Positions 1-6,974 of a stretch of DNA of 8,557 nt are shown here, piece after piece. This stretch comes from an uncultured Candidatus Altimarinota bacterium. Lineage in GTDB: Bacteria; Patescibacteriota; Gracilibacteria; BD1-5; UBA6164. The notes under the pieces were generated by a model. It had not been told where the DNA came from. It ran no database searches and saw only the letters and a program-made list of their open reading frames with translations. Positions within the stretch are counted from its first letter, which is position 1. Each line of letters opens with the position of its first letter. The stretch is from positions 1 to 8,557 of the forward strand of contig CALLPO010000121.1 of NCBI GenBank assembly GCA_938015605.1, in the 5' to 3' direction. The position numbers and the translations under genes were made by a program.

Positions 1-2
1 TA

Positions 3-1013
3 GATTCTGGTTTTAAACAAGCTCTTAAAAACAAGCTTGAAATTCAAAACTATGCTAAACTCAAAAATACTCAGAACAAAAAGATAAATATTGCAGAGAA
101 ATGAACAATGTCTTTCAAAAAAGATGCTAAAAGCATCTTTGAAAAGCCTAAATTTAATTTTTTTAAGCTCTTAGCTCCTGTTTTTGTGTGATGTTTTGCT
201 ATGTTTTGATTTTTTCACTTTTTTGGTGAAAGCTTGTTTGATGTAAAAAAATGAGGTAATCTAGAATATGCTCCTGTTAAGATTCAAGAAAAAAGCTTGA
301 ATAATAATACAAAAATGGATGCTTGAATGATGGAGGGAGTAAGTAATATACAAATGGATTCTCAACCAGATAGTATCAAAAAAGAATCTATACAAATAGA
401 TGAGGTTGCAGATATTATAGATACAGATGTAAATGCTGAGGATACTAATCAACAGACTATAAATACAGAAGTGAAAAATTCTATTGCAGAGAAAATCAAA
501 AAGAGAAATGCTGAGAAAGTTGTAGAAAGAGAAGTTCAAAAAGTAAAAATTGAAGATGATTTCACAAAAAATCTTATTAATGAAATGAAAGTAAATGAGG
601 AAAAAGACTTACAAGAAGCTTCTGTAATAGGTGAAGGAGCAGCTGAAGGATCAATACAAGCACAAGAAACAACTTCTGTCAAAGCATTAGATGATTCTGT
701 ACTTGAAAATCAAGAAGTCAGTGATACAGAAAGTGTTATGTCAGAGGATTCAAGTGTAAATACAGAGATAATAGATGTATTGTGAGATGAAACTGAAGAT
801 CTAGAGGGGATAATGATGGAATCTGATTCTATTGACTCAATGTGAGCAAGTTTGATGCCATTAGAAGAATCATTAGATGATAATATTGAAGTTGAAAAGA
901 GTACATTTGAATTATTCTGTGAAGAGAAGTGATGAATTATAAAAAACAATATTTGTACTTACTGAGAATTAACTTGTAGTGAAGAAGATTTTAAAAATAA
1001 TATTTGTAAATAA
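3..1013 (+). CDS. Membrane-anchored acidic protein with Cys-rich C-terminus (5' partial)
   Basis: The frame is open from the window edge to TAA at 1011-1013 once UGA is read as Gly, giving 336 residues. It probably begins upstream, although the ATG at 108 is a possible start that would leave a short basic N-terminus. Residues 1-53 are basic. Residues about 54-74 (KLLAPVFVGCFAMFGFF) form one membrane segment. A long Asp/Glu/Ser/Asn-rich, low-complexity stretch follows. The last 31 residues hold four cysteines (C306, C318, C325, C335) in a C-x3-GG-x6-C-x6-C-x9-C pattern, reminiscent of the DUF333 type (CxxxGG...C...C), but this is only a resemblance. Topology looks like an anti-sigma or adaptor protein: cytoplasmic N-terminus, one helix, exported acidic tail. 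I do not recognise a family, and function is unknown. It converges with the kinase gene and shares its terminator. Confidence 0.8.
120..140. repeat. Perfect 9-bp intragenic inverted repeat
   Basis: AAAGATGCT (120-128) and AGCATCTTT (132-140) are exact reverse complements around an AAA loop. The repeat lies just after the possible ATG at 108, inside the coding frame. Read on the minus strand, the second arm runs into six T, so it resembles a Rho-independent terminator for antisense transcription. It may simply be chance within the coding sequence (KKDAKSIFEK). Confidence 0.5.
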
Positions 1014-1018
1014 AATTA

Positions 1019-1046
1019 AAAAAAATCTGAATATTCAGATTTTTTT
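1019..1046. terminator. Bidirectional Rho-independent terminator between convergent genes
   Basis: A perfect palindrome centred at 1032/1033: AATCTGAAT against ATTCAGATT, flanked by an A run on the left and a T run on the right. It gives a stem followed by U residues in both directions. It begins 5 bases after the TAA of the left gene and overlaps the kinase stop codon (complement of 1045-1047), so one hairpin serves both convergent transcripts. Confidence 0.85.
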
Positions 1047-2271
1047 AGAATTTAATTTTAACAATAGTCCCACTCTTCACATTATCTTTTATACTCACTT
1101 TCCATTTATATATTTCAGATATCTTCTTAACAAGTGATAATCCAATACCAAAACCTTCTCATCACCTAGAAGAATCAGCTTGATAAAATCTATCCCATAT
1201 TTTACTCTTATCAGAGTCATTTATTCATACTCAACTATCTGCAATTGAGAGTTCACCTTTTGAATATACTATCCTAATTTTTCATCCTTCTACATTGTAT
1301 TTGATTGCGTTTCCAACAAGGTTTGATATGAACATATAAAGATAGTCTTTATGTGCTGAAACAATAACATCATTTTTTATTCTTATCCTACAATCAATAT
1401 TCTTATCTGTGATTTTTGATTTATAATCCTCAACAATTTCTTCAACAACATCTTTTAACAGAATCTTCTCAGTTACTTTGAGTGAATCAATATCAGTGAG
1501 TTGAATAAGTGAATTGATTAATGAGTTTAGTTTCTTAAGTTCAGTTCTGTTTTCAGTGTTCATTTCTTTGTCATATGTTTTCATATCATCAACCAGTTGA
1601 AGATTAGAATCAATAACAGCTAGGGGAGTTTTAAGCTCATGCCCAGCATTATGAACAAAATTTTTCATATCCTCAATATTCTCTTCAACAGGGATAAAGG
1701 TTTTATTTACAAAACTTCTTCAAATAACATAGATCAAACCTGATAAGAGAGAACCAAGTACAAGAAATAAAAGCAAATCAGCAAGATAATCTCACAGAGT
1801 ATATTTGATTTTCTGAAACATAACTAGGGTGTATTTTTCTTGAAAAGGAATTTTGGTTATAAGGAAATCATTTTTTACTTTTACTTTAGAAAATGATTCT
1901 AGTTTAACAGTTTCTTCAAGGAAATTATCACCAATTTCAACTTTGATATTGTGTGAAAGAATTTCATTTTTTTGGTTAACAAGGATAAAATTTATTCCTC
2001 ATCTCCCAAGAAGGCTGCTCTCTTCTTTAGGTCTTTGTCATCTAATTCTTGGATCAGTTCTTCTCATCTCTTGAAATTCTAACAATGACTTTAATTTAAT
2101 ATTATCATTGTTAATTCATTGTGTAATTCTAGCAAAACTATATTTTTCTCCAGTATAACTTTTAACATATTTTGTACTAAAAAATACCACTCAAAAAGAC
2201 AAAACCAGTACAAATACTATAATAGTAAAAGTAAGAGTCAGTTTATTTTTTGTGTTTTGTATGTTAGACAT
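1045..2271 (-). CDS. Membrane sensor histidine kinase
   Basis: A 408-residue class I sensor kinase that autophosphorylates on His and passes phosphate to the regulator encoded just upstream. Membrane segments lie at about 11-32 and 158-181, enclosing an extracytoplasmic sensor region of about 125 residues that I do not recognise. No clear HAMP domain separates the second helix from the dimerisation helix. The H box is NAGHELKTPLAVI with phospho-acceptor His211. The ATPase domain shows an N box (ISNLVGNAIKYN), G1 box (ADSGVGI), F box (WDRFYQ) and G2 box (GEGFGIGLSLV). Both Gly of DSGVG are UGA codons, as are Gly in the RGGEG stretch, so the enzyme exists only under code 25. The ATG (complement of 2269-2271) lies 4 bases after the regulator stop, showing co-transcription and probably coupled translation. 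No Shine-Dalgarno is seen. The signal sensed is unknown. Confidence 0.95.
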
Positions 2272-2275
2272 ATTA

Positions 2276-2938
2276 CTATCTTATTAAGAATCAGTATCAT
2301 TTTTTTGTTTCTATAAGTTCTTTTCAGAGCTTTTTTCTTAGGTATCCAATGTAAACATCTATAGTTTTACTAAACATAAAGTCTCAATCAAATTCCCCCC
2401 AAACGGTTTCATAGATTTCTTTTCTAGAAAGGGCCATTCATTTATTTTGAACCAAATATTTAAAGAGGTCATATTCAAGTTTAGAAAGTTTCACTTCTTT
2501 ACCTTTTTGAGTTACTTCAACTTTTTGGATATCTAACTCTATATCTCAGACACTAATTTTAGTATTACTTTTATTTATATTTTTTCTCCTCATTATTGCA
2601 TTCATTCTAGCAAGGAGTTCACTATATTCAAAAGGTTTCACTAAATAATCATCAGCTCCAGAATCAAGTCCATCAATAATATCCTCATTTCTACTATTTG
2701 AAGTCAGCATAATAATTGAAACATCTTTCTCTCTTTCCCTCAGAGCCTTACATATTTCAAGTCCATTCATCCCAGGGAGATTTATATCCAGAATGACAAT
2801 GTCATAGTATTTAGTAGCAGCCTTCCTCAGCCCCTCATCTCACACCATAGCAGCTTCCGCAAAAATATCCCTCGAGATTAAAAATCTCACAAGGTTCCTC
2901 GACAGGATTTCATTATCTTCTACTACTAGTACTCTCAT
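2276..2938 (-). CDS. OmpR/PhoB-type response regulator
   Basis: A 220-residue two-domain regulator of normal length. The receiver domain (1-118) has the acidic pair Glu7/Asp8, phospho-acceptor Asp51 (VILDINLPGMNG), switch Thr79 (MLTS) and Lys101 (YLVKPF). The DNA-binding winged helix (about 127-220) has the typical LSKLEYDLFKYLVQNKG and SRKEIYETVWG stretches, the IDVYIGYLRKKLG recognition region, and the terminal wing TKKGYGFLIR. Several conserved glycines, including both of GYG, are UGA codons. It is the first gene of a regulator-kinase operon. The promoter is probably in the 88 bases upstream, where a TATAAT (complement of 2980-2985) occurs. Targets are unknown; neighbouring genes are candidates only by proximity. 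Confidence 0.96.
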
Positions 2939-2979
2939 AGTCTTATTTTTATGTAGTTATTATTCAATTATCTAACTAT

Positions 2980-2985
2980 ATTATA
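2980..2985 (-). promoter_or_regulatory. Putative -10 box for the two-component operon
   Basis: The minus strand reads TATAAT here, about 41 bases before the regulator ATG. No good -35 is present: the best candidate, TTAAAC, sits 19 bp upstream. In sequence this AT-rich a hexamer alone is weak evidence, but it is the only consensus -10 in this 88-base gap. Confidence 0.4.
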
Positions 2986-3026
2986 AAAAATCAAGTTAAG
3001 AGTTGTTTAAGATAGGGTTATTTTCC

Positions 3027-3863
3027 CTATTTATATTCAGGAATCCATAAACCAGGACTATGAGTATCTGTTTCTACATTTTTAATATCAACTCAGTTTT
3101 CTTTCAAGATTGTGTTTGAAGAAAGTATTATTTTACGAATAACTCTATCAGGTAAATTGTTTAGGTCTCTTACTCTTGTCATTACTAAATTAATATCATT
3201 GCTGTATCTTCAAAAAGATTCTGGATAAAAAGGTGTAGTAAAAAAACCAAATGAACCATCTTCTTTTAGATTATCACTTTGTGAGTGTTTTTGTAGTTCT
3301 CAATATAAATCAAAACTAACTGTTCATCAATAGGCTATTGTCAAAACCCTCATGCTTTCAACATTTTCCACTAATCAGATAGCATCATCTATACATATTG
3401 GCTTAGTGTTTCAAGTGCAATAGATCTGAAATTCAAAGCACCACTTAATATATTCTGCAATTTTTTCTGAATTAAAGTCTTCTACTAGCTCTCTACTATT
3501 TAAAGCTTCAATTAAGTTTCTTATTGTAATTGACTCTTCAGGACTTGTTTTGTGTAATTTATTAAAATCGATATTACTGATACTTCAATAATGTGTTTCA
3601 AGTTTTAGTTTTAATTCTAACATCTTGACGGCAGCTTCTGTACTTATATCAATAAGTTCTGGGAGTAATTGTTCATTTGAACCATATCTTTTAAAGTCAT
3701 CAGAGAGCCTTATTCTTAAAGCTGTGTGAGCTTCATTTTGTGTAAATTCTTTTATTCATTCTCATATCACACTTAAATCACCTTTTGACCCTTGTTCTAA
3801 TTCTAGAATACTATTCTCTTGTTCTCATTTTATTTCAAATGGACATCTAAATTGTTTTTCCAT
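3027..3863 (-). CDS. Hypothetical protein, 278 aa, acidic and soluble
   Basis: A complete 278-residue frame under code 25, from ATG (complement of 3861-3863) to TAG (complement of 3027-3029), with UGA codons at several glycines. I recognise no family. There is no signal peptide or membrane segment, so it is probably cytoplasmic. The N-terminus (MEKQFRCPFE) has one Cys, and three more lie in the middle (C142, C149, C157). Residues 41-95 look helical and amphipathic. The C-terminal third is mixed, with an aromatic patch (GFFTTPFYPESFGRY). The coding strand has the same AT-rich, AGA-for-Arg codon use as its neighbours. It has its own sigma-70-like promoter, lies 88 bases upstream of the two-component operon on the same strand, and is divergent from the SLH-esterase. 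A regulatory or immunity-type role cannot be read from the sequence. Confidence 0.85.
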
Positions 3864-3891
3864 TGAGTATATATTAAAATTATTTAATTTA

Positions 3892-3919
3892 TTTATAACT
3901 AAATTAATTAGATTGTCAA
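3892..3919 (-). promoter_or_regulatory. Sigma-70-type promoter for the 278-aa gene
   Basis: Read on the minus strand: TTGACA (complement of 3914-3919), 16 bp, TATAAA (complement of 3892-3897). The -35 is perfect and the -10 matches five of six. A start near 3885 would give a leader of about 22 bases with no Shine-Dalgarno before the ATG. Confidence 0.7.
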
Positions 3920-3942
3920 TTATCACATACTTAATTTAACTT

Positions 3943-3969
3943 TTTACTTTTTTTCATACTCCTTATAAT
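3943..3969 (+). promoter_or_regulatory. Putative promoter of the SLH-esterase gene
   Basis: A perfect TATAAT at 3964-3969 lies 31 bases before the ATG at 4001. The -35 is poor: TTTACT at 3943-3948 with a 15-bp spacer is the best match. It is back to back with the promoter of the divergent 278-aa gene, so the two may influence one another. Confidence 0.45.
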
Positions 3970-4000
3970 ACTTACATAATATTTCTATTTAAAAACCCAC

Positions 4001-5332
4001 ATGAGAAAAATCATATTCCTAGTATTTCTATTACTAACCGTAACTAATGCTTCAGCATTTACAGACATTCAAAACAACTGGTATAAGCAGTCTATTACTG
4101 AGTTGAAAGACTTGGAAATCATTAATTGATTTGATAATGGGACATTCCTACCAGAAGATAATATATGAAGGGCAGAAGTTTTGAAAATCATTCTTTCTGC
4201 TTCTGATATTGATATTGTAGAACCTGAGGAAAAGTGTTTTTCTGATGTGAGCCTGAGTAGTTGGCAGGCAAAATATATATGTTCAGGAGTTGATAAGGGG
4301 ATTACAAAATGATATGAAAATGGAACTTTTAAACCTGGCTGAACTGTTACAGTCTTAGAAACTTTGGCTTTTTGAGCAAGAGCATTTGAAATAGATATTA
4401 AAGATAAAAATGAGGAAGATGAATGGTATAAAAAATATCAAGATTTTGCTCATGAAAATAATATTATGACAATTCATAGCTATACTATTAATACTCTTAT
4501 TTCAAGAGGACAAGCAGCTGAAGTAATTAATAAAATGCGTAAATATTCTGATGGTGAAAAACTAGATTATAAGTCTATTGGGTGTACAATAAATCCAAAT
4601 TTAAAATCAGGAAGCTATACAGCTACTGTTAATGGGAAAACAAGAAAATATTTACTCTATGTACCTTCTGGTATGAAAAAGGATAAAGAAACAAAACTGG
4701 CAGTTGCATTTCATGGAAGAACAAATAGTAATGAAATGGTGAGAGATTATATGCAATTAGGATGAGGAAAGTATTGATATAAGCAAAATGATTTTATAGT
4801 AGCATATCCTGCTGCACAAGATAAACCTTCGTATAGCTGGTCACAATATGAACATATAGAATTTTTTGATACAATAATTACTGAAGTTTCAGAAAAACTT
4901 TGTGTTGATAGAGATGCAGTTTTCTCTGTTGGACATTCACTTTGAAGTTACATGAGTAATAAAGTTTCTTGTCAAAGAGGTGATGTAATTAGAGCTATGG
5001 CTTGAGTTGCAAGTGATTGATTTAGAGGAGAGTGTACAGGGCCAGTTTCTAGCCTTATTACTCATCTGCCAAAAGATCCACTTGCTTGATATAGCTGAGG
5101 ACTCAGAGCATTTAAAATAAGATGAGAAGTGAACTTATGTTGAACAGAAGAAAAAGATACAAGAATTTGAGATATTAAATCTTGTAATGAAAAGCTTAAC
5201 TGTACTTCTGGAAATACAGTAATGTTTTGTAACTCTTATGCTACCTATTGAACTGATCAACACAGCCGGCCAAAGAATTGAAGTGATGATATACTTGATT
5301 TTTTCAGAAATATAGATAACTATGGTGGATAA
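4001..5332 (+). CDS. Secreted SLH-domain esterase (PHB depolymerase/feruloyl esterase-like)
   Basis: A 443-residue exported protein. Residues 1-19 form a signal peptide (MRKIIFLVFLLLTVTNASA) with cleavage likely after ASA. Two S-layer-homology repeats follow, at about 20-67 (FTDIQNNWYKQSI...INGFDNGTFLPEDNIGRAE) and 79-129 (CFSDVS...ITKGYENGTFKPGGTV), then a degenerate third at about 138-182. Residues about 190-443 are an alpha/beta-hydrolase of the LpqC/PHB-depolymerase (COG3509) type: LAVAFHGR oxyanion region, FIVAYPAA strand, nucleophile motif GHSLG with Ser313, and a likely catalytic His421 (DQHSRP). The acid residue is not clear. The last Gly of GHSLG is a UGA codon; 17 of 39 glycines in the gene are UGA by my count. 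Eight cysteines in the hydrolase and two in the SLH part (C79, C94) suggest disulphides outside the cell. The SLH part should hold the enzyme on the cell surface. The ester substrate is unknown. Confidence 0.92.
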
Positions 5333-5362
5333 AAAGAGAGAAGTATATAATTAATATGAACT

Positions 5363-6334
5363 ATGAAAGAAAATAAATTCCCAAGACCAAAACTGGTTAT
5401 TAGTAAATGTATTAACTTTGAAGCATGTAGACATAATGGTTCTATTATTAGTGAACCTTTTTTGGAGAAACTAGCAGCATATGTTGATTATATTACTGTG
5501 TGTCCAGAAGTAGAAATTGGTCTTTGAACACCAAGAAAAGCTATCAGAATTAGTAGGAATGCGACTTGAGAAAAGGCATTATATCAACCTGATTCTTGAT
5601 TAGATCTTACTGAAAAAATGAATAGTTTTTCTGATAAATTTGCTAAAAGCTTAGTGTCAGCTGAACTTGATGGTTTTATACTCAAAAATAGATCTCCCAG
5701 TTGTGGAACAAATAATGTAAAAGTATATAATGGTTTTGATACAAATATGTCTCAGTGAAAAACTTGATGATTTTTTGCTGAGAGTATGAAAGAGAACTTT
5801 CCTACTGCAATCATAGAAGATGAGTGAAGGTTAAAGAATTTTAAACTCAGAGAAGAGTTCCTTATGAAAATATTCTGTTTAGCAAGATTTAGAGAATTAG
5901 AAAAAAATATTAAATCTCTGTGAGAATTTCACCAAAATTATAAGTTTATGTACATGGCTTTTATGCCAAAACATGAATTATGAAAAATAGTGGCTTCATA
6001 TAAAAAAGGAAATATTGATGAACTCTTTACCCTCTATAAAGAGGAATTAGAAAAAGTATTTCAAAAAGGAACTTCAAAGTGAAGAATGATCAATGCGTTT
6101 GAACACGTATTTTGAGGATTTAAACATATCGTTTCTCCAACAGAAAAAAACTATTATCTTGATCAAATAGTTTTGTACAGGGAACATAAAATTCCAACTT
6201 CTTCAATTATTTCATTATTCCAAATTTTAGCTATTCATCACAAAAATGAATATGTTGAAAATCAAGCACTTTTACACCCATATCCAAGTGATTTACTGTA
6301 TCTTCATGATAGTGGGAAGGATTTAGTGTTGTAA
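5363..6334 (+). CDS. DUF523-DUF1722 protein (TudS-like desulfidase fused to YbgA domain)
   Basis: A 323-residue two-domain protein of the usual length for this fusion. The N-terminal DUF523 domain (about 8-150) starts PRPKLVISKCINFEACRHNG and carries CPEVEIGLGTPR and LKNRSPSCG. Cysteines C16, C47 and C114 match the conserved set that holds a [4Fe-4S] cluster in the thiouracil desulfidase TudS; C22 is also present. The C-terminal DUF1722 domain (about 180-300), as in E. coli YbgA, contains FHQNYKFMYMAF and LGKIVASYKKG. YbgA is encoded next to photolyase in E. coli, but its biochemical role is not settled. At least ten glycines are UGA codons. The gene starts 30 bases after the SLH-esterase stop without a terminator between, so they may be co-transcribed. 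The earlier ATG at 5355 hits a TAA within seven codons. It ends one base before the converging tspO stop. Confidence 0.93.
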
Positions 6335-6335
6335 A

Positions 6336-6809
6336 CTAATTAAGGCTATAGATTGCATAATTCAACACACTTGCAAAACTTACCCAACAGAGATAAGGAA
6401 TCAAAATCAGCCCAGCTGATTTTTTTTGTTTATAGAAGACAACTATATTTATGATAATCATAACCCAAAGCAGAGCTATATTAATAACTCAAAGTCCTGG
6501 ATTTTGCATTCCAAAGAAGGTAATTGACCACATGAAATTCAGAAATAATTGTACTCAATAAATCACAAGAAGACATGTTGGTACTTTTTTTATTTCTCAA
6601 AATTTGGTCCATATTTGAAAAAAACTGTACCCAATCATCAGGTAGAGAATAGTCCACACTGGTCAAAATAACCAACTTGGAGGATTAAAGCTTGGTTTAT
6701 TGAGAGTAAGAAACCAGCTATCAACTCCAGAAGCAGTTGCATATCAGCTGACAGCTCAAATAAGTACAGGAATAATAAGTGATATTATAATTCTAGGTAG
6801 AGTTTTCAT
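6336..6809 (-). CDS. tspO: TspO/MBR family membrane protein
   Basis: A 157-residue, five-helix membrane protein, the standard TspO length. Family signatures are clear: SWFLTLNKPSFNPPSWLFGPVW (residues 31-52, split here as SWFLTLNKPS then FNPPSWLFGPVW), QLFLNFMWSITFFG in the middle, and PYLCWVSFASVLNYAIY at the end, with the conserved Trp, Pro and Asn residues in place. TspO proteins bind porphyrins and, in some members, cholesterol, and take part in light, oxygen or stress responses. Gly17, Gly22 and others are UGA codons. The gene is divergent from DUF2177 and shares its -35 element, and converges with the DUF523-DUF1722 gene with one base between stops. The ATG lies in an AATACAAAGATAATG context with no Shine-Dalgarno. 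In a presumed host-dependent cell a role in handling host tetrapyrrole or lipid is plausible but inferred. Confidence 0.95.
6403..6427 (+). terminator. Rho-independent terminator lying antisense inside tspO
   Basis: A 9-bp perfect stem (AAAATCAGC at 6403-6411, GCTGATTTT at 6415-6423) with a CCA loop, followed by T to 6427. It lies about 70 bases after the DUF523-DUF1722 stop at 6334 and is the first good terminator on that strand. It sits wholly within the tspO coding region, so the + transcript overlaps the tspO message over about its last 90 bases. Confidence 0.75.
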
Positions 6810-6811
6810 TA

Positions 6812-6826
6812 TCTTTGTATTACAAA
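6812..6826. repeat. 13-bp palindrome in the tspO leader, part of an 11-bp inverted repeat
   Basis: TTTGTA-T-TACAAA (6814-6826) is a perfect palindrome just upstream of the tspO start codon. In addition, TAATACAAAGA on the minus strand (complement of 6812-6822) recurs on the plus strand at 6869-6879, inside the spacer of the rightward promoter. This could be a regulator binding site or a short hairpin at the start of the tspO message. Confidence 0.5.
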
Positions 6827-6838
6827 ATATATGAGCCT

Positions 6839-6866
6839 ATTATAGTCTCTTCAAAAACTATTGCAA
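6839..6866 (-). promoter_or_regulatory. tspO promoter, sharing its -35 with the opposite promoter
   Basis: On the minus strand: TTGCAA (complement of 6861-6866), 16 bp, TATAAT (complement of 6839-6844), ending 29 bases before the tspO ATG. TTGCAA reads the same on both strands and also serves the rightward promoter. Confidence 0.7.
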
Positions 6867-6888
6867 TTTAATACAAAGAATTTATAAT
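6861..6888 (+). promoter_or_regulatory. DUF2177-DUF1295 promoter, sharing its -35 with tspO
   Basis: TTGCAA at 6861-6866, 16 bp, then a perfect TATAAT at 6883-6888. A start near 6895 gives a leader of about 80 bases before the ATG at 6975. The arrangement is an exact mirror image of the tspO promoter about the point 6863/6864. Confidence 0.7.
6869..6879 (+). repeat. Plus-strand copy of the 11-bp TAATACAAAGA repeat
   Basis: TAATACAAAGA lies between the -35 and -10 of the rightward promoter. Its inverted copy is at 6812-6822 in the tspO leader. A protein binding here would be expected to block the rightward promoter; this is inference. Confidence 0.45.
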
Positions 6889-6925
6889 AATTCCAAGGTT
6901 TGAACACCCATACATTTATGCACAT

Positions 6926-6963
6926 ACTCTCTAAAAGTCCCTTTTTAGGAGTTTTTATTTTTT
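6926..6963 (+). terminator. Terminator-like hairpin in the DUF2177 leader (attenuator candidate)
   Basis: ACTC (6926-6929), a bulged T, then CTAAAA (6931-6936) pair with TTTTAG (6943-6948) and GAGT (6949-6952) around a GTCCCT loop. The T-rich tract 6953-6963 follows. This is the form of a Rho-independent terminator, placed between the promoter and the ATG at 6975 with no gene upstream for it to close. I found no obvious antiterminator pairing in the leader. Read-through may be controlled, or a short RNA of about 65 bases may be made. Confidence 0.6.
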
Positions 6964-6974
6964 ATCAAAATATT

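Noticed and set aside
261..539. Minus-strand open frame of 92 codons
   Set aside because: It is antisense to the membrane-anchored acidic protein. Its Phe/Ile/Tyr-rich translation is what the complement of an A-rich gene gives, and its length reflects only low GC.
710..949. Minus-strand open frame of 79 codons
   Set aside because: It lies antisense within the same gene, whose frame continues through TGA = Gly to 1013.
1853..2316. Two plus-strand open frames (1853-2074 and 2119-2316)
   Set aside because: Both are antisense to the histidine kinase, which reads continuously on the minus strand with clear family motifs.
3011..3031. Stem ATAGGG/CCCTAT at the end of the 278-aa gene as a terminator
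   Set aside because: The stem is only 6 bp with a 7-base loop, and no T tract follows on the minus strand, so it is not a canonical terminator.
5346..5351. TATAAT upstream of the DUF523-DUF1722 gene as a separate promoter
   Set aside because: There is no -35-like sequence at 15-19 bp upstream, and the hexamer is expected by chance in DNA this AT-rich.
6481..6675. Minus-strand open frame of 64 codons in another phase
   Set aside because: It is a shifted-frame shadow of tspO, whose true frame carries all TspO signatures.
6900..6974. N-terminal extension of DUF2177 from TTG 6900 or ATG 6918
   Set aside because: The extension would run through the terminator-like hairpin and add 19-25 residues not seen in the family; ATG 6975 gives the expected start.
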